This document shows positions 61,765 to 64,000 of a stretch of DNA of 64,000 bases, piece by piece. Every line of letters starts with the position of its first letter. Position 1 is the first letter of the stretch. The stretch is from the NCBI GenBank assembly GCA_021733925.1, contig JAIPJY010000018.1, positions 1-64,000 of the forward strand. The letters are read 5' to 3'. The notes beneath the pieces are model-generated. The model was not told the origin of the DNA. It searched no databases and saw only the letters and a program-made list of their open reading frames with translations. Source of the DNA: Prosthecobacter sp. Its GTDB lineage: Bacteria > Verrucomicrobiota > Verrucomicrobiia > Verrucomicrobiales > Verrucomicrobiaceae. Made by a program: the position numbers and the translations under genes.

Positions 61765-61938
61765 GGGGTTCAGGGTTTGCAGCTGGCTGCCTTTCAGGTT
61801 CATAAGCGAAGAAGGATAATCGTTCTTGGGAGCGAAATCTTCCGCGACTCATCACGGCAAACATGGATGGCAGTGATTTCATCCAGGGATGGATGGGATG
61901 ATCAAGGACTGGAATTCACGGCGTACGTATGGGCGACC

Positions 61939-62943
61939 ATGAAACACGTCCTTTCCTTCGCCATCATCCTGCTCGGCCTCGCAGGCTCCGCCTTCGCTCA
62001 AGAAACTCTCAAGCCGCTCCGGGCGGGCATCATCGGCCTCGACACGTCGCATGTGCCGGCGTTCACGAAGCTCTTCAACAAAGGCGAGACGGAGGGCGAG
62101 CTGGCGGGCATCAAAATCGTGGCGGGCTATCCCGGCGGCACCGACATGCCGGCGAGCAAGGATCGTGTGGCCAAATTCACCGAGCAGATTCGCAGCATGG
62201 GCGTGGAAATTGTGGATTCCATTCCAAAGTTGCTGGAGAAAGTCGATGTGGTGCTCATTGAGAGTGTGGATGGCCGCATTCACCTCCAGGAGGCGCGAGA
62301 GGTCTTCAAATCGGGCAAGCTGGTCTATATCGACAAACCCGTCGCAGGCACCTTGGCTGAGACCATCGCGCTCTTTGAACTCGCGAAGAAGAGCAACGTG
62401 AAGACCTGGTCCAGTTCGTCGTCACGATTCGGGGCGGATCTCATTGCACTCAAGAACAACCCTGAGGTCGGCGACATCCTTGGCGTGACGACGTGGGGAC
62501 CGTGCTCCTATCAAAGCGGCACGCCGGACCTGTTCTTCTACGCCATCCACGGCATCGAGTCGCTCTTCACGCTCATGGGCACCGGCTGCGAGACCGTCTC
62601 ACGCACCAAAGGCCCCATCACCGATCAAGTCACCGGCGTGTGGAAAGACGGACGCATTGGCACCTATCGCGGCATCGTGAAAGGCAAATCCGAGTTCGGC
62701 GCGATTGTCTTTGGCAGCGCAGGCGTCCGCCAAGGCGCCAAAACCATCAGCTACGAGGCCCTGTGCCGCCAGATCGGCAAATTCTTCCGCAGCGGCGAGC
62801 CGCCTGTGAGTGAAGCCGAAACCATCGAGATCTTCACCTTCATGGAAGCCGCCGATGAAAGCATGCGTCAGGGCGGCAAACCAGTCGCGCTGTCCGAAGT
62901 GCTCGCCAAGGCCAAAGCAGAAGCGGCGAAGCTGGTCCCGTAA
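61939..62943 (+). CDS. Exported Gfo/Idh/MocA-family oxidoreductase
   Basis: I chose the ATG at 61939 (MKHVLSFAIILLGLAGSAFA), an ordinary Sec-type signal, giving 334 residues. The Rossmann domain (LRAGIIGLDTSHVPAFTKLF) lacks the classical GxGxxG (GLDTSH instead), so nucleotide binding may be altered. VLIESVDGRIHLQEAREVFK and the YIDKPVAG block (EKP-like, Asp for Glu) follow, then a shortened C-terminal domain (HGIESLFTLMGTGCETVSRT). This divergent subgroup is common in Planctomycetota/Verrucomicrobiota. It precedes the sialidase-like gene by 25 bases, so the two are probably co-transcribed. Confidence 0.85.
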   Translation: MKHVLSFAIILLGLAGSAFAQETLKPLRAGIIGLDTSHVPAFTKLFNKGETEGELAGIKIVAGYPGGTDMPASKDRVAKFTEQIRSMGVEIVDSIPKLLEKVDVVLIESVDGRIHLQEAREVFKSGKLVYIDKPVAGTLAETIALFELAKKSNVKTWSSSSSRFGADLIALKNNPEVGDILGVTTWGPCSYQSGTPDLFFYAIHGIESLFTLMGTGCETVSRTKGPITDQVTGVWKDGRIGTYRGIVKGKSEFGAIVFGSAGVRQGAKTISYEALCRQIGKFFRSGEPPVSEAETIEIFTFMEAADESMRQGGKPVALSEVLAKAKAEAAKLVP

Positions 62944-62968
62944 GCCAAAACGCAACACGCACCGCACC

Positions 62969-64000
62969 ATGCATCGATCCCTTCTCCTTCTCGGCCTGGT
63001 TTTGTCATTCGTTCTTCCGCATTCGTCACTGGCCGCGGAGCCGCCCAAGGTGACCGTCACCAACATCCGCCGCGTGTTTTACAACGGCGAGCACAACGCC
63101 TTCACGGACCTCGTGCCTTTTCGTGATCATCTGTATCTCTGCTTTCGGAGCTGCCCGGATGGCCACATGGTCTTCAACACCGCTTCAGTCATCGTCATGC
63201 GCAGCGCTGATGAGGGCGCGACGTGGACGCAGGTGCATTGTTTCGCCGTCAAAGACCGCGATACGCGTGATCCGCACTTCCTTGTCTTCAACGACCAGCT
63301 CTTTGTTTACACCGGCACATGGTGGAGCGGTCCAGGCAAGATCGAGCCGAAGGAGTATGACATGAACAAGATGCTCGGCTTCGCTGCTTCGTCGGCTGAT
63401 GGCGCCAAATGGAGCGAGCCCGAGATGCTGGAGGGCACCTTTGGCCTCTACATCTGGCGCGCAGCCTCGTTCGGCGACAAAGCCTATCTTTGTGGCCGGC
63501 GCAAGCCCGGCTACGAGATCGGCCCGAAAGGCGAGGGTGGTCTCATCCAGTCGCTGATGCTCGAAAGCGAGGACGGCCTTGTGTGGAAGAAGCGCGCCTA
63601 CTTCAACGAGACCGCCGGCGACGAAACCGCCTTCCTCTTTGAAAAGGATGGCAGTCTCCTTGCCATCGGCCGTCACGGTGGTGGCAAAAACGCGTTTCTG
63701 ATTCGTTCAAAGCCACCCTTCACGGACTGGAGCCGCCAATCTCTCGACCGCCCGGTCGGCGGCCCGCTTGTGGCGAAGTGGGGGGATCGCATCCTTGTTG
63801 GCGGGCGCAAGACGACCAAGGAGAAGGGGGCGAAGACCTCGCTTTGCTGGCTTGTGGGTGATGAGCTGCAGGAGTTCGCCGAATTGCCCAGCGGTGGCGA
63901 CAACTCGTATCCGGGCTTTGTGGCGCTGTCTGAAAAACGGGCGCTCGTTTCCTATTACTCCAGTCATGAGAAGGACGATGCCGGCAAGACGATCACTGCG
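62969..64000 (+). CDS. Sialidase/BNR-repeat-like exported protein, 3' end outside the window
   Basis: The ATG at 62969 begins a signal peptide (MHRSLLLLGLVLSFVLPHSS). The frame stays open to the right edge (344 residues seen). The mature part is a β-propeller of the exo-alpha-sialidase type: VPFRDHLYLCFRSCPDGH, VIVMRSADEGATWTQVHC (an Asp-box-like SxDxGxTW), FAASSADGAKWSEPEML and LMLESEDGLVWKKRAYF, with FLFEKDGSLLAIGRHGGGKN carrying an Arg of the propeller active site. Enzymes of this fold cleave terminal sugars or bind them; true sialidase activity is uncertain. It is probably in an operon with the Gfo/Idh/MocA gene. Confidence 0.75.
   Translation, partial: MHRSLLLLGLVLSFVLPHSSLAAEPPKVTVTNIRRVFYNGEHNAFTDLVPFRDHLYLCFRSCPDGHMVFNTASVIVMRSADEGATWTQVHCFAVKDRDTRDPHFLVFNDQLFVYTGTWWSGPGKIEPKEYDMNKMLGFAASSADGAKWSEPEMLEGTFGLYIWRAASFGDKAYLCGRRKPGYEIGPKGEGGLIQSLMLESEDGLVWKKRAYFNETAGDETAFLFEKDGSLLAIGRHGGGKNAFLIRSKPPFTDWSRQSLDRPVGGPLVAKWGDRILVGGRKTTKEKGAKTSLCWLVGDELQEFAELPSGGDNSYPGFVALSEKRALVSYYSSHEKDDAGKTITA

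Overview
The window is GC-rich, tightly packed DNA that looks chromosomal and comes from a Verrucomicrobiota-like bacterium (Prosthecobacter/Verrucomicrobium type; Planctomycetota is the main alternative). The assignment rests on gene families typical of those phyla: DUF1501 proteins paired with planctomycete-type cytochrome c (PSCyt1/DUF1549/DUF1553) proteins, DUF1552 and DUF1592 proteins, Tat-exported Gfo/Idh/MocA oxidoreductases, SUMF1-like proteins and DUF1080-like proteins. I see no rRNA, tRNA, CRISPR array or intact insertion sequence.

Region 1 (1-15.6 kb, nearly all minus strand) is a signalling block. After an SRPBCC protein, a small unknown protein and an L,D-transpeptidase come two related phosphorelay arrays. 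Array A, in transcription order, is a CheB-CheR-PAS fusion, a kinase-less PAS protein, a single-domain receiver, a REC-PAS-PAS histidine kinase and a NarL-type regulator. Array B is a PAS histidine kinase, a single-domain receiver, a REC-histidine kinase and then a damaged regulator. In the damaged regulator the LuxR output domain is replaced by a decayed piece of a histidine-kinase ATPase domain. A GH13 glucan-active enzyme follows directly, and a LuxR-HTH remnant lies beyond it.

Region 2 (15.6-26.4 kb) looks like a stress or low-oxygen survival island: flavin reductase, c-type cytochrome lipoprotein, two universal stress proteins, a trypsin-like protease, a small lipoprotein, two membrane proteins, a frameshifted small basic protein, Hsp20 translationally coupled to Lon, a zinc alcohol dehydrogenase and an APH/P-loop kinase fusion.

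Region 3 (26.4-29.5 kb, minus) is a compact three-gene unit: a large protein with archaeo-eukaryotic-primase-like motifs, an endonuclease IV/sugar isomerase-fold TIM barrel, and a PolX-type helix-hairpin-helix protein that lacks the polymerase palm. I regard this as the best candidate for an undescribed system.

Region 4 (30-64 kb) is an extracytoplasmic catabolic region. It holds a DUF59-tailed protein, a SUMF1-like protein, a ceramidase-like protein, a Tat-exported Gfo/Idh/MocA oxidoreductase, and then about 25 kb of minus-strand genes with many 1-4 base overlaps. These comprise four DUF1501 proteins, three full PSCyt1-DUF1549-DUF1553 proteins and one shorter DUF1549/1553 protein, a DUF1552/DUF1592 pair split by another module, a SUMF1-like protein, an SGNH hydrolase, two DUF1080-like paralogues and an IclR regulator. 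A second Gfo/Idh/MocA protein and a sialidase-like protein run divergently to the right edge. Together these suggest heme-linked oxidative breakdown of a glycoside or polysaccharide, but the substrate cannot be read from the sequence.
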